A DNA stretch of 10,395 nucleotides from Acetobacteraceae bacterium (GTDB lineage: Bacteria > Pseudomonadota > Alphaproteobacteria > Acetobacterales > Acetobacteraceae). The translations under genes were made by a program, and so were the position numbers. Below are positions 1 to 5,737 of the stretch, one piece after another (position 1 is the stretch's first letter; each line of letters starts with the position of its first letter). Below the pieces are notes generated by a model. It had not been told where the DNA came from. It saw nothing but the letters and a program-made list of their open reading frames with translations, and ran no database searches. The stretch lies in assembly GCA_947476855.1 (NCBI GenBank), contig CANJSR010000150.1, positions 1 to 10,395 on the forward strand, in the 5' to 3' direction.

Positions 1-179
1 ACCATGGCGACGACGGTCTTCATGCCGCGGCCATGCAGGGTGGCGAGGCCGGTGACGCCCTGGTCGGTCTCGACCTCGACCACCACGACGGTGGCTGTGT
101 TGAAGGAGGAGGTGCCGACAAAGAAGGTGGCCGGCAGGGGGACGGAGACGGGGTGGGCGCGGAGGGTGGTGATTTTCAT
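1..179 (-). CDS. Mandelate racemase/muconate lactonizing enzyme family protein, N-terminal fragment
   Basis: Only the first 59 residues are in the window; the gene continues past the left edge. The fragment starts MKITTLRAHPVSVPL and continues with a run of hydrophobic beta-strand residues (TATVVVVEVET) followed by DQGVTGLAT. This is the typical N-terminal capping domain of the enolase superfamily (MR/MLE group), where the start MKIT, the 'V.VPL' strand and the 'V.VETD.G..G' hairpin recur. The catalytic barrel with its metal ligands and Lys/His bases is outside the window, so the reaction (racemase, dehydratase or cycloisomerase) cannot be told. The ATG at 179 has a purine-rich GGGGGAAA stretch about 7 nt upstream as a likely ribosome site. 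It lies 67 nt after the small upstream gene on the same strand and probably belongs to the same transcript as the acyl-CoA synthetase. Confidence 0.75.
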   Translation of the reverse strand, partial: MKITTLRAHPVSVPLPATFFVGTSSFNTATVVVVEVETDQGVTGLATLHGRGMKTVVAM

Positions 180-246
180 TGTGGGTTTCCCCCGGTCAGG
201 TGCGGCGACGAACAAGGACGTTTGGAGGCCGGGTCGATATAACGGC

Positions 247-471
247 CTATGGCCACTCTTCGTCCCGCATCCGTCTGACCAACGCGACGGTGTCGAATAG
301 CGGTCCCTTCGGCGTGATCCGAACGGCCTCGAACCAGGCGGCGTCGAACCGTGCCGCCACGGGCGGCGTCGTAACGACCGGCTGCCCCGGTCGCGTGATA
401 AAGGCATCGTCACCGGCCCGTTCCCGGTCGATCGGATGGGCCTTGGCGCTCGGGACATTCTGTTCGCTCAT
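247..471 (-). CDS. Small conserved-looking hypothetical protein (74 aa)
   Basis: I do not recognise this protein. It begins MSEQNVPSAKAHPIDRERAG and ends RRMRDEEWP. It is soluble-looking and charged, with no signal peptide, membrane helix or cysteine. The middle is proline-rich, followed by an aromatic FDAAWFEAVRITPKGPLFD stretch. By my hand count about 58 of 74 sense codons end in G or C (roughly 78 percent), in line with a real gene in this genome. It sits between the acyl-CoA synthetase stop (514) and the MR/MLE start (179), on the same strand, with short gaps that suit an operon. The start is uncertain: ATGs also occur at 483 and 480, and no strong Shine-Dalgarno precedes any of them, so translation may be coupled to the upstream gene. 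It could be an accessory or regulatory subunit, but nothing in the sequence shows a function. Confidence 0.55.
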   Translation of the reverse strand: MSEQNVPSAKAHPIDRERAGDDAFITRPGQPVVTTPPVAARFDAAWFEAVRITPKGPLFDTVALVRRMRDEEWP

Positions 472-513
472 GGCGACCATCATGCCCGAACGCGAGGCCC
501 AAAGTCCGACCGA

Positions 514-2664
514 TCAATGCCCCCCGGACGCCCCGATCGGAATGATCAGCGCATCCACCGCCGTGATCCGGTCCCCCGCGCAGATCAGCGGGTTCACGTC
601 GAGTTCCGCCACGCTGTCGCGGTGATCGGCCGCGAAGCGCGACACGTCGCTGATCACCTGCGCCAACTTGTCCATGTCCACCGCCGCCATGCCGCGGAAG
701 CCTTGCAGCAGCTTCACGCCCTTCAGGCTGTTCAGCATGTCCATGGCCTCGGTCGCCGTCACCGGGGCAGGGGCCAGGGCCGAGTCCTTCAACACCTCGA
801 CCAGCACACCGCCGAGACCGACCACGATCATCGGGCCGAACAGCGGATCATTGGTGGCGCCGATCACGATCTCCACACCCTGAGGCACCATCGGCTGCAC
901 CAGCACGCCGTTGATATGTGGGGGCGGAGAAACCTTGTGCGCGTTCGCCATCACCGCCTCATACCCCGCGCGCACCTCCTCGGGTGTCTTGAGGTTCAGG
1001 CGGATCACCCCAGCTTCCGTCTTGTGCGGCAGGTCCGGGGATTCGACCTTCAGCACCGCCGGCAACCCGTGCCGCACCGCGGCCGCGACAGCCTCATCGG
1101 CCGATTGCGCCAGCGTCTCGCCCACGACGGGGACATTATACAGCGTCAGGACGTCCTTCGCCTCACGCTCGGTCAGCGTCCGCCCGCCCGACGCCTTGAT
1201 CAGAGCCTTCGCCTTCGCCACTACATCGGCTGGCGTCGGCGCAACCGTCTGCGCCCCACGCGCCCGCTTGTCCTCACGCCAATGCCACGCCGCCAGCGCG
1301 CTGAAACACGCCGGCATCGACCGGAACAGTGCCACCCGATCCGCCTGGTTCGCATCTACCACGCCCGGCCCGTCCTGCCATTCCGTCTGCCAAACGACGG
1401 CCGACATCTTCCCGTGCTGCTTCGCCAGTTCGTTATAGACCAGCGGCCGCTTGGCCGACGCCTCCGACCCATAGGTCATGGGAGAAACGAGAATCCCATA
1501 CTGCGGATCGCCGAGCAGCGCGCCCGCGCAGGCGCCCAGGGATTCCGGGTTGCTCAGCACCGCCGCCGTCACGTCGCAGGGGTTCCGCGACGATCCGAAC
1601 TCGGGGATGTGCTGCTCCAGGATTTCCCGCACGTCATCGGCCGGCTGCGGCATCGGCACGCCCACTTCCTCGGCCCGGTCGGCGCACATGATCGCCGCGC
1701 CACCGGAGGCCGCGACCACCGCCACGCCGCGCGCCTTGGGGGCGGGGGCCTTGGCGAAGAACGCCGCCGTTTCCATCAGCGCCTCGTAGTCATCGACCAC
1801 CACCGCGCCGGCGCGCTTGAACATCGCCTTGTAGGACGCGTGCGAGCCCGCCAGTGACCCGGTATGCGACATCGCCGCCTGCGCGCCCTGTTCGCCTGAC
1901 GCCATCTTGAAGATCACGACCGGCTTGTCGGCCTTCCACGCGTTCTGGGCCGCCAGCAGCAGGCGTTCCGGGGTCGAGCTGCCCTCGAACACGCAGGCGA
2001 TCGCGCTGCAGGACGGGTCGTCGACCAAATAGTTCATGTAGTCGGCCATATCGACGTCGCAGGAGTTGCCCGACGTCATCACATGGCTGACCGACAGCCC
2101 GCGCACCACGCCTTGCGCCAGCGCCATGCCCAAGGCGCCGGACTGGCTGATCACGCCGATCGCCTGCGCGGTCGGCTGCGGGATCGGGGTGATGTCCATG
2201 AAGGTGATGCGGCTGTCGAGGCGCGCATTCACCACGCCAATGCAGTTCGGCCCGACGATCCGCACGCCCGATTCCCGCGCGATCGCGGCCAGGCGCTGCT
2301 GCTGCGCGATCCGGTCTTCCTTTCCGGTCTCGGAATAACCCGAGGCGAAGATGATGATGCCGCCCACGCCGGCCTTGACGCAGTCGAGGACGATTTCCTC
2401 CACAGCTTCCCGCGCCGCGGTCACCACGGCGCAGTCCACGGCCTCCGGCAGGTCGCGCACGTTGGGATAGCATTTCAGGTCGCCGATCTTTTCGTAGCGC
2501 GCGTTCACCGGATAAAATCGCCCGCTATAGTGCCGCAGATTGTGCAGCACGCGCTCTCCGAACGATCCGGCGCGGGTGGATGCGCCGATCACCGCGATCG
2601 ATGCCGGGTCGAGAAGGCGCGTGAGTTCCTGGCGGCTGTAGACCGTCGTACGCTTGGTTTCCAT
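514..2664 (-). CDS. NDP-forming acyl-CoA synthetase (acetate--CoA ligase family protein)
   Basis: The predicted 716-residue cytosolic enzyme makes an acyl-CoA from a free acid, CoA and ATP, releasing ADP and phosphate through a phospho-histidine intermediate. Domains in order: a CoA-binding Rossmann domain at about 15-145 (LLDPASIAVIGAS at 17-29, then GPNCIGVVN at 138-146); succinyl-CoA-ligase-like domains at about 165-465, with MSHTGSLAGS at 265-274 holding the likely phosphorylated His267; and an ATP-grasp domain at about 490-710, with KVESPDLPHKTEAG at 539-552, GLGGVLVEVLKDSALAP at 616-632 and the closing ELDVNPL at 687-693. The length and alpha-then-beta order match the single-chain form of the family. 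The ATG at 2664 is preceded by CAGGTCAG and starts just before the family's usual LLDP start; in-frame codons further upstream are antisense to the SDR gene. The substrate is not evident. It is the first gene of a leftward transcription unit. Confidence 0.93.
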   Translation of the reverse strand: METKRTTVYSRQELTRLLDPASIAVIGASTRAGSFGERVLHNLRHYSGRFYPVNARYEKIGDLKCYPNVRDLPEAVDCAVVTAAREAVEEIVLDCVKAGVGGIIIFASGYSETGKEDRIAQQQRLAAIARESGVRIVGPNCIGVVNARLDSRITFMDITPIPQPTAQAIGVISQSGALGMALAQGVVRGLSVSHVMTSGNSCDVDMADYMNYLVDDPSCSAIACVFEGSSTPERLLLAAQNAWKADKPVVIFKMASGEQGAQAAMSHTGSLAGSHASYKAMFKRAGAVVVDDYEALMETAAFFAKAPAPKARGVAVVAASGGAAIMCADRAEEVGVPMPQPADDVREILEQHIPEFGSSRNPCDVTAAVLSNPESLGACAGALLGDPQYGILVSPMTYGSEASAKRPLVYNELAKQHGKMSAVVWQTEWQDGPGVVDANQADRVALFRSMPACFSALAAWHWREDKRARGAQTVAPTPADVVAKAKALIKASGGRTLTEREAKDVLTLYNVPVVGETLAQSADEAVAAAVRHGLPAVLKVESPDLPHKTEAGVIRLNLKTPEEVRAGYEAVMANAHKVSPPPHINGVLVQPMVPQGVEIVIGATNDPLFGPMIVVGLGGVLVEVLKDSALAPAPVTATEAMDMLNSLKGVKLLQGFRGMAAVDMDKLAQVISDVSRFAADHRDSVAELDVNPLICAGDRITAVDALIIPIGASGGH

Positions 2665-2680
2665 CGTCGTGCTGACCTGA

Positions 2681-2708
2681 TTGACGTTTCCTCGGCGTGT
2701 ACCATACT
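2681..2708 (+). promoter_or_regulatory. Candidate sigma-70 promoter for the SDR-PLP-crotonase operon
   Basis: TTGACG (2681-2686, five of six matches to TTGACA) is followed after 16 nt by CATACT (2703-2708, four of six matches to TATAAT). Transcription would start near 2715, about 30 nt before the SDR start codon and upstream of its ribosome site. The -10 region is shared with the promoter on the other strand, so the two operons may compete for RNA polymerase or answer to one regulator. Confidence 0.45.
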
Positions 2709-2729
2709 CACCAGTAAGCATCCCGCCAA
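2701..2729 (-). promoter_or_regulatory. Candidate sigma-70 promoter for the acyl-CoA synthetase operon
   Basis: Read on the minus strand, TTGGCG (2729-2724) is followed after exactly 17 nt by TATGGT (2706-2701). Each box matches four of six positions of the TTGACA/TATAAT consensus. The start of transcription would fall near 2694, giving a leader of about 30 nt before the ATG at 2664. The -10 box overlaps the -10 box of the opposite promoter. This is a by-eye match only. Confidence 0.4.
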
Positions 2730-2733
2730 GCAC

Positions 2734-2738
2734 AAGGA
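2734..2738 (+). promoter_or_regulatory. Ribosome binding site of the SDR gene
   Basis: AAGGA lies 7 nt before the ATG at 2746. It fixes that codon as the start over the in-frame codons further upstream, which are antisense to the acyl-CoA synthetase gene. Confidence 0.7.
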
Positions 2739-2745
2739 AACGCAC

Positions 2746-3531
2746 ATGCCAACGCTGTTTGATCTGACCGGCAAGGTCGCCATTGTGACCGGGGCCACCA
2801 AGGGCATCGGCCTCGCCATCGCCACCCGCATGGCGGAGCACGGGGCGACGGTGGTGGTGTCCAGCCGCAAGCAGGACGCATGCGACGCGGTGGCGCAGGG
2901 CATCCGCGACAAGGGCTGGAAGGCCATCGCCGTCGCCTGCCACATCGCCAACAAGGACCAGCTCAAGAACCTCGTCGACCAGACCGTCTCTCAGCTCGGC
3001 GGCATCGACGCGGTCGTCGCCAACGCCGCCGTGAACCCCTATCTCGGCCCGATGTCCGGCGCCTCGGATGAGGTGTTCGAGCGGATCATGGGCACCAACG
3101 TCCGCTCCAACTTCTGGCTGGCGAACATGACCTGCCCGCTGATGGCCGAACGTGGCGGCGGGTCCTTCACCATCATCTCCTCGATCGGCGGTCTCCGGGG
3201 TTCCGCCACGCTCGGCCTCTATGGCGTCTCGAAGGCGGCCGACCTGGCACTCGCGCGCAATATCGCGGTGGAGTGGGGCCCGAAAAACGTCCGCGGCAAC
3301 GGCATCGCGCCCGGCCTCGTGCGCACCGACTTCGCCCGCGCGCTGTGGGAGGACCCGATCCGCTACCGCAAGACCACCCGCGACAACCCGATGCAGCGCA
3401 TCGGCGAACCGGATGAGATCGCGGGCTGCGCGGTGTTCCTCGCCTCCAAGGCCGGCAGTTACGTGAACGGACAGGCGATCTCGATCGACGGCGGCACGTC
3501 CACCGGCACGCTCATTCCCAAGGATGACTGA
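2746..3531 (+). CDS. SDR family NAD(P)-dependent oxidoreductase
   Basis: This 261-residue protein has the standard length of a classical short-chain dehydrogenase/reductase. The nucleotide-binding motif TGATKGIG is at 15-22. The usual NNAG motif appears as ANAA (92-95). The active-site set is Asn118, Ser146 (in IISSIGG), Tyr159 and Lys163 (YGVSK), all in normal spacing. PG at 189-190 and the C-terminal GQAISIDGG (242-250) are typical of FabG-like members. It likely oxidises a hydroxyl or reduces a keto group on a small or CoA-bound substrate in the cytosol. SSRK at 39-42, with Arg41 and Lys42 after beta-2, would suit NADP(H), but this is only suggestive. It is the first gene of a rightward operon, and its end overlaps the next gene by 8 nt. 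The exact substrate is unknown; 'FabG' would be over-annotation. Confidence 0.93.
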   Translation: MPTLFDLTGKVAIVTGATKGIGLAIATRMAEHGATVVVSSRKQDACDAVAQGIRDKGWKAIAVACHIANKDQLKNLVDQTVSQLGGIDAVVANAAVNPYLGPMSGASDEVFERIMGTNVRSNFWLANMTCPLMAERGGGSFTIISSIGGLRGSATLGLYGVSKAADLALARNIAVEWGPKNVRGNGIAPGLVRTDFARALWEDPIRYRKTTRDNPMQRIGEPDEIAGCAVFLASKAGSYVNGQAISIDGGTSTGTLIPKDD

Positions 3532-4633
3532 TCGCGGATCGTTGTTCAATCAGGCGGATTTCCACCTTTCGCCGACCATCGCCCATGTCTGCGCGGGTGG
3601 CGAAACCGCCGTCCTGCGCCGGCACGAAGCCGCCCTGACCCGCTATCTGCTGGACAAGAGCGCCGGCATGGCCGGTCGCGCCGCCCAGGAAGCGCAGGTC
3701 GAACGTGCCCGCGCCGGCCTTGCTCGGCTGTTCCATGTCGACCTCGGCGATATCGGGCTGGTGTCCAACGTGGCCGAGGGCGTCTCGATCGTCGCCGAGA
3801 GCATCGACTGGCGCGACGGCGACAACATCGTCATCGATGAGAACGAATACCCGTCCGTCGTCGGCCCCATCGCCCAGCGGGGCGTGGCGTTGCGGATGGC
3901 GACCGGTGCCGACCCGGATCGTTACGCGCCTTTGGTCAATGACCGCACGCGACTGATCGGGGTCAGTTGCGTGTCCTATCTGACGGGAGAGCGCCACGAC
4001 CTGGACCGCCTGCGCGCGCTGGCGGACTCGGTCGGTGCCCTGTTGGTCGTCGACTACACCCAGGCCGCCGGGTACCTGCCGATCCAGGCCTCGGTCGCCG
4101 ACTTCGCTTTCTCCGCCTGCTACAAATGGCTGTTGGGTATCACCGGCGTGGCTGCCGCGTTCTGGAATCGCGCGCGCCAGCCTGGTTGGGCACCCGCCAG
4201 CGCCGGGTGGTATTCGATGGCCCCGGGCACCCGGGGCTACGATCCGCCGCCCGCCCTGCGGGCCGACGCGATGCGCTTCACCCGCAGCAACCCCGCGCAT
4301 GGGCCGATCTATGTACTGGCCGAGGCCCTGGACTATCTCTCCGCCTTCGACATGAACGCCGTGACCGCGCATGTGCAGGGCTTGACCACCGGCCTGATGG
4401 ACCGGTTCGCCGCCTTGCAGATCCCGGTCATGACACCGCGCGATACGGCGCGTCATGGCGCGAGTGTCTGCGTCGCCTCCCCGCGCGCGCAGGGCATGGT
4501 CGATGCGTTGGCGGAACACGGAGTCCTTGCCTGGAACGGGCATGGCCGCATCCGGTTCAGCTTCCATGGCTACAACAACGAATCCGACGTTGATCGGATC
4601 ACCCGGGCGATGCAGACCGTCTGGCGGACATAG
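3524..4633 (+). CDS. Aminotransferase class V-fold PLP-dependent enzyme
   Basis: This 369-residue fold-type I PLP enzyme belongs to the group that includes cysteine desulfurases, isopenicillin-N epimerase-like proteins and kynureninases. Visible motifs: SNVAEGVSIVAESI (81-94), which would bind the cofactor phosphate; VVDYTQAAG (175-183), where Asp177 should contact the pyridine nitrogen and Gln180 the O3'; SACYKWLLGITG (197-208), with Lys201 as the likely Schiff-base lysine; and RIRFSFHGYNNESDVDRI (342-359), with a substrate-carboxylate arginine (probably Arg344) and the usual end of the fold. There is no catalytic-loop cysteine typical of IscS/SufS, so a housekeeping Fe-S role is unlikely. 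The start ATG lies inside the SDR stop region (ATGACTGA), which points to translational coupling. A PLP enzyme between an SDR and a crotonase suggests the pathway handles an amino acid or beta-substituted acid, but the reaction (transamination, epimerisation, lyase) is open. Confidence 0.88.
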   Translation: MTDRGSLFNQADFHLSPTIAHVCAGGETAVLRRHEAALTRYLLDKSAGMAGRAAQEAQVERARAGLARLFHVDLGDIGLVSNVAEGVSIVAESIDWRDGDNIVIDENEYPSVVGPIAQRGVALRMATGADPDRYAPLVNDRTRLIGVSCVSYLTGERHDLDRLRALADSVGALLVVDYTQAAGYLPIQASVADFAFSACYKWLLGITGVAAAFWNRARQPGWAPASAGWYSMAPGTRGYDPPPALRADAMRFTRSNPAHGPIYVLAEALDYLSAFDMNAVTAHVQGLTTGLMDRFAALQIPVMTPRDTARHGASVCVASPRAQGMVDALAEHGVLAWNGHGRIRFSFHGYNNESDVDRITRAMQTVWRT

Positions 4634-4642
4634 GAACGGCCG

Positions 4643-5506
4643 ATGCAGTACGAACACATCCTCTACCGGGTCACGGACAACATCCTGACCATCACGCTCA
4701 ACCGTCCGGAGCGTCTGAACGCCGTTACCGACCGCACGATTTCCGAATTGCTCGACGCCCTCGACCGCGCCGATCGCGACGATGATGTCCGCGTCATCGT
4801 CTTCACCGGTGCGGGCCGCGGCTATTGCGCCGGCGCCGACCTGTCGGAACGGGCGGAGACCCTGGCCTCCGGCGCCGCCCCAGCCGAGGACCCCGGCATC
4901 GACGGCCACCGCGACGGCGGCGGGTTGGTGACGTTGCGGCTGTTCGATTGCCTCAAGCCCACGATCGCCGCCTGCAACGGTGCCGCGGTCGGCTTCGGCG
5001 TGACGATGCAGTTGGCCATGGACATGCGGCTGGCGTCCGAAGCCGCCCGCTACGGCTTCGTCTTCACCCGCCGAGCGATCGTGATGGAGGCGGCGTCGAG
5101 CTGGTTCCTGCCGCGTCTGGTCGGGCCGCAGCAGGCGATGGAATGGGTCATGACCGGCCGCGTATTCCCGGCCGAGGAGGCCCTGCGCGGCGGCCTCGTG
5201 CGGTCAATCCACAAGCCGGACGAATTGCTGCCCGCCGCCTATGCCCTGGCGCGGGAGATCGCGGAGAACACCTCCCCCGTCTCCGTCGCGCTCAACCGCC
5301 AACTAATGTGGAAGATGCTGGGCGCGGATCATCCGATGGAGGCGCATAGGCTGGACTCGAAGGGTATCTACGCCCGTCGGCTGTCGGAGGATGCCAAGGA
5401 AGGCGTGTTTTCGTTCATGGAGAAGCGGAAGCCCAACTTCCCGATGAAGGTCAGTTCGGACATGCCGGCGTTCTTCCCCTGGTGGAAGGACCGCCCGTTC
5501 CGGTGA
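4643..5506 (+). CDS. Enoyl-CoA hydratase/isomerase (crotonase) family protein
   Basis: This 287-residue crotonase-fold enzyme acts on acyl-CoA thioesters. TITLNRPERLNAV (16-28) and GAGRGYCAGADLSE (57-69) form the CoA-binding region and first oxyanion-hole element; NGAAVGFG (112-119) gives the second. Compared by eye with rat mitochondrial hydratase, the two catalytic glutamates align with Thr121 and Phe141, while Glu149 (IVMEAASSWFLPRLVG) aligns with the acidic residue used by some isomerases. The protein may therefore be an isomerase or another crotonase activity, not a true hydratase. The C terminus is 20-30 residues longer than minimal crotonases and ends in an aromatic tail (FSFMEKRKPNF, then MPAFFPWW), which I recall from many database crotonases of this type. 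The ribosome site AGGA overlaps the stop codon of the PLP gene, and the gap is 9 nt, so the three rightward genes form one operon. Confidence 0.9.
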   Translation: MQYEHILYRVTDNILTITLNRPERLNAVTDRTISELLDALDRADRDDDVRVIVFTGAGRGYCAGADLSERAETLASGAAPAEDPGIDGHRDGGGLVTLRLFDCLKPTIAACNGAAVGFGVTMQLAMDMRLASEAARYGFVFTRRAIVMEAASSWFLPRLVGPQQAMEWVMTGRVFPAEEALRGGLVRSIHKPDELLPAAYALAREIAENTSPVSVALNRQLMWKMLGADHPMEAHRLDSKGIYARRLSEDAKEGVFSFMEKRKPNFPMKVSSDMPAFFPWWKDRPFR

Positions 5507-5534
5507 GCCGAACCGGGACGGCGGCCTCACAACC

Positions 5535-5614
5535 CCGTCATCCCGGCCGAAGGGCCGGAACCGACGACTTTTCCGTCAAAGTCGTGGCTGGTGGCCCTCC
5601 GGCCACCATGACGA
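5535..5614. repeat. Palindromic three-hairpin element, copy 1
   Basis: This 80-bp element has 37-nt halves around a 6-nt centre (5572-5577). The outer stem is CGTCAT/ATGACG. The left hairpin is CCGGCC-GAAG-GGCCGG, the central one ACGACTTT...AAAGTCGT, and the right one GGTGGCC-CTCC-GGCCACC. It lies directly after the crotonase gene, between two converging operons, and is followed 17 nt later by copy 2. There is no T-run, so it is not a classic rho-independent terminator. It could still slow polymerase or protect mRNA 3' ends. It resembles the REP-like palindromes common in alphaproteobacterial intergenic DNA; the family name is not known to me. Confidence 0.85.
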
Positions 5615-5631
5615 ATATTGGATAATACATC

Positions 5632-5711
5632 CCGTCATCCCGGCCGAAGGGCCGGGACCCACGACTTTACCACCAAAGTCGTGGGTGGTGGCCCTTCGGC
5701 CACCATGACGG
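5632..5711. repeat. Palindromic three-hairpin element, copy 2
   Basis: This is a second 80-bp copy in the same orientation, 97 bp after the first. The outer stem is CCGTCAT/ATGACGG. The hairpins are CCCGGCC-GAAG-GGCCGGG, CCCACGACTTT-ACCACC-AAAGTCGTGGG and GGTGGCC-CTTC-GGCCACC. The halves match except for two 3-nt blocks, and those blocks are complementary within each local hairpin, so the three-hairpin (cloverleaf) fold pairs fully. It ends 27 bp before the stop codon of the leftward CoA-transferase gene. The two copies fill most of the 231-bp convergent intergenic region, where I see nothing else. Confidence 0.88.
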
Positions 5712-5737
5712 ATTCCAAACAACCGTGATGACGCGCC

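Noticed and set aside
436..1857. 473-codon open frame on the plus strand opposite the acyl-CoA synthetase
   Set aside because: Mirror frame with His/Arg-rich sequence and no recognisable motif; the minus strand has a complete family match.
2665..3549. Upstream extension of the acyl-CoA synthetase frame to 1011 codons
   Set aside because: The extra stretch is antisense to the SDR gene, has arginine/glycine/histidine-rich low-complexity composition, and the family starts at the LLDPASIAVIG region just after 2664.
3512..4909. 465-codon minus-strand open frame across the PLP enzyme and crotonase genes
   Set aside because: It spans two real genes in antisense and has no family motifs; composition matches the other mirror frames.
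5535..5711. Tandem hairpins as classic rho-independent terminators
   Set aside because: No T-run follows any of the stems on either strand; a repeat-element reading explains the tandem copies and the related third element better.
5535..5711. CRISPR array or tRNA-like gene from the regularly spaced cloverleaf repeats
   Set aside because: Only two units of 80 bp with a 17-bp gap, no cas genes, and the fold lacks the arm lengths, anticodon loop and conserved bases of a tRNA.
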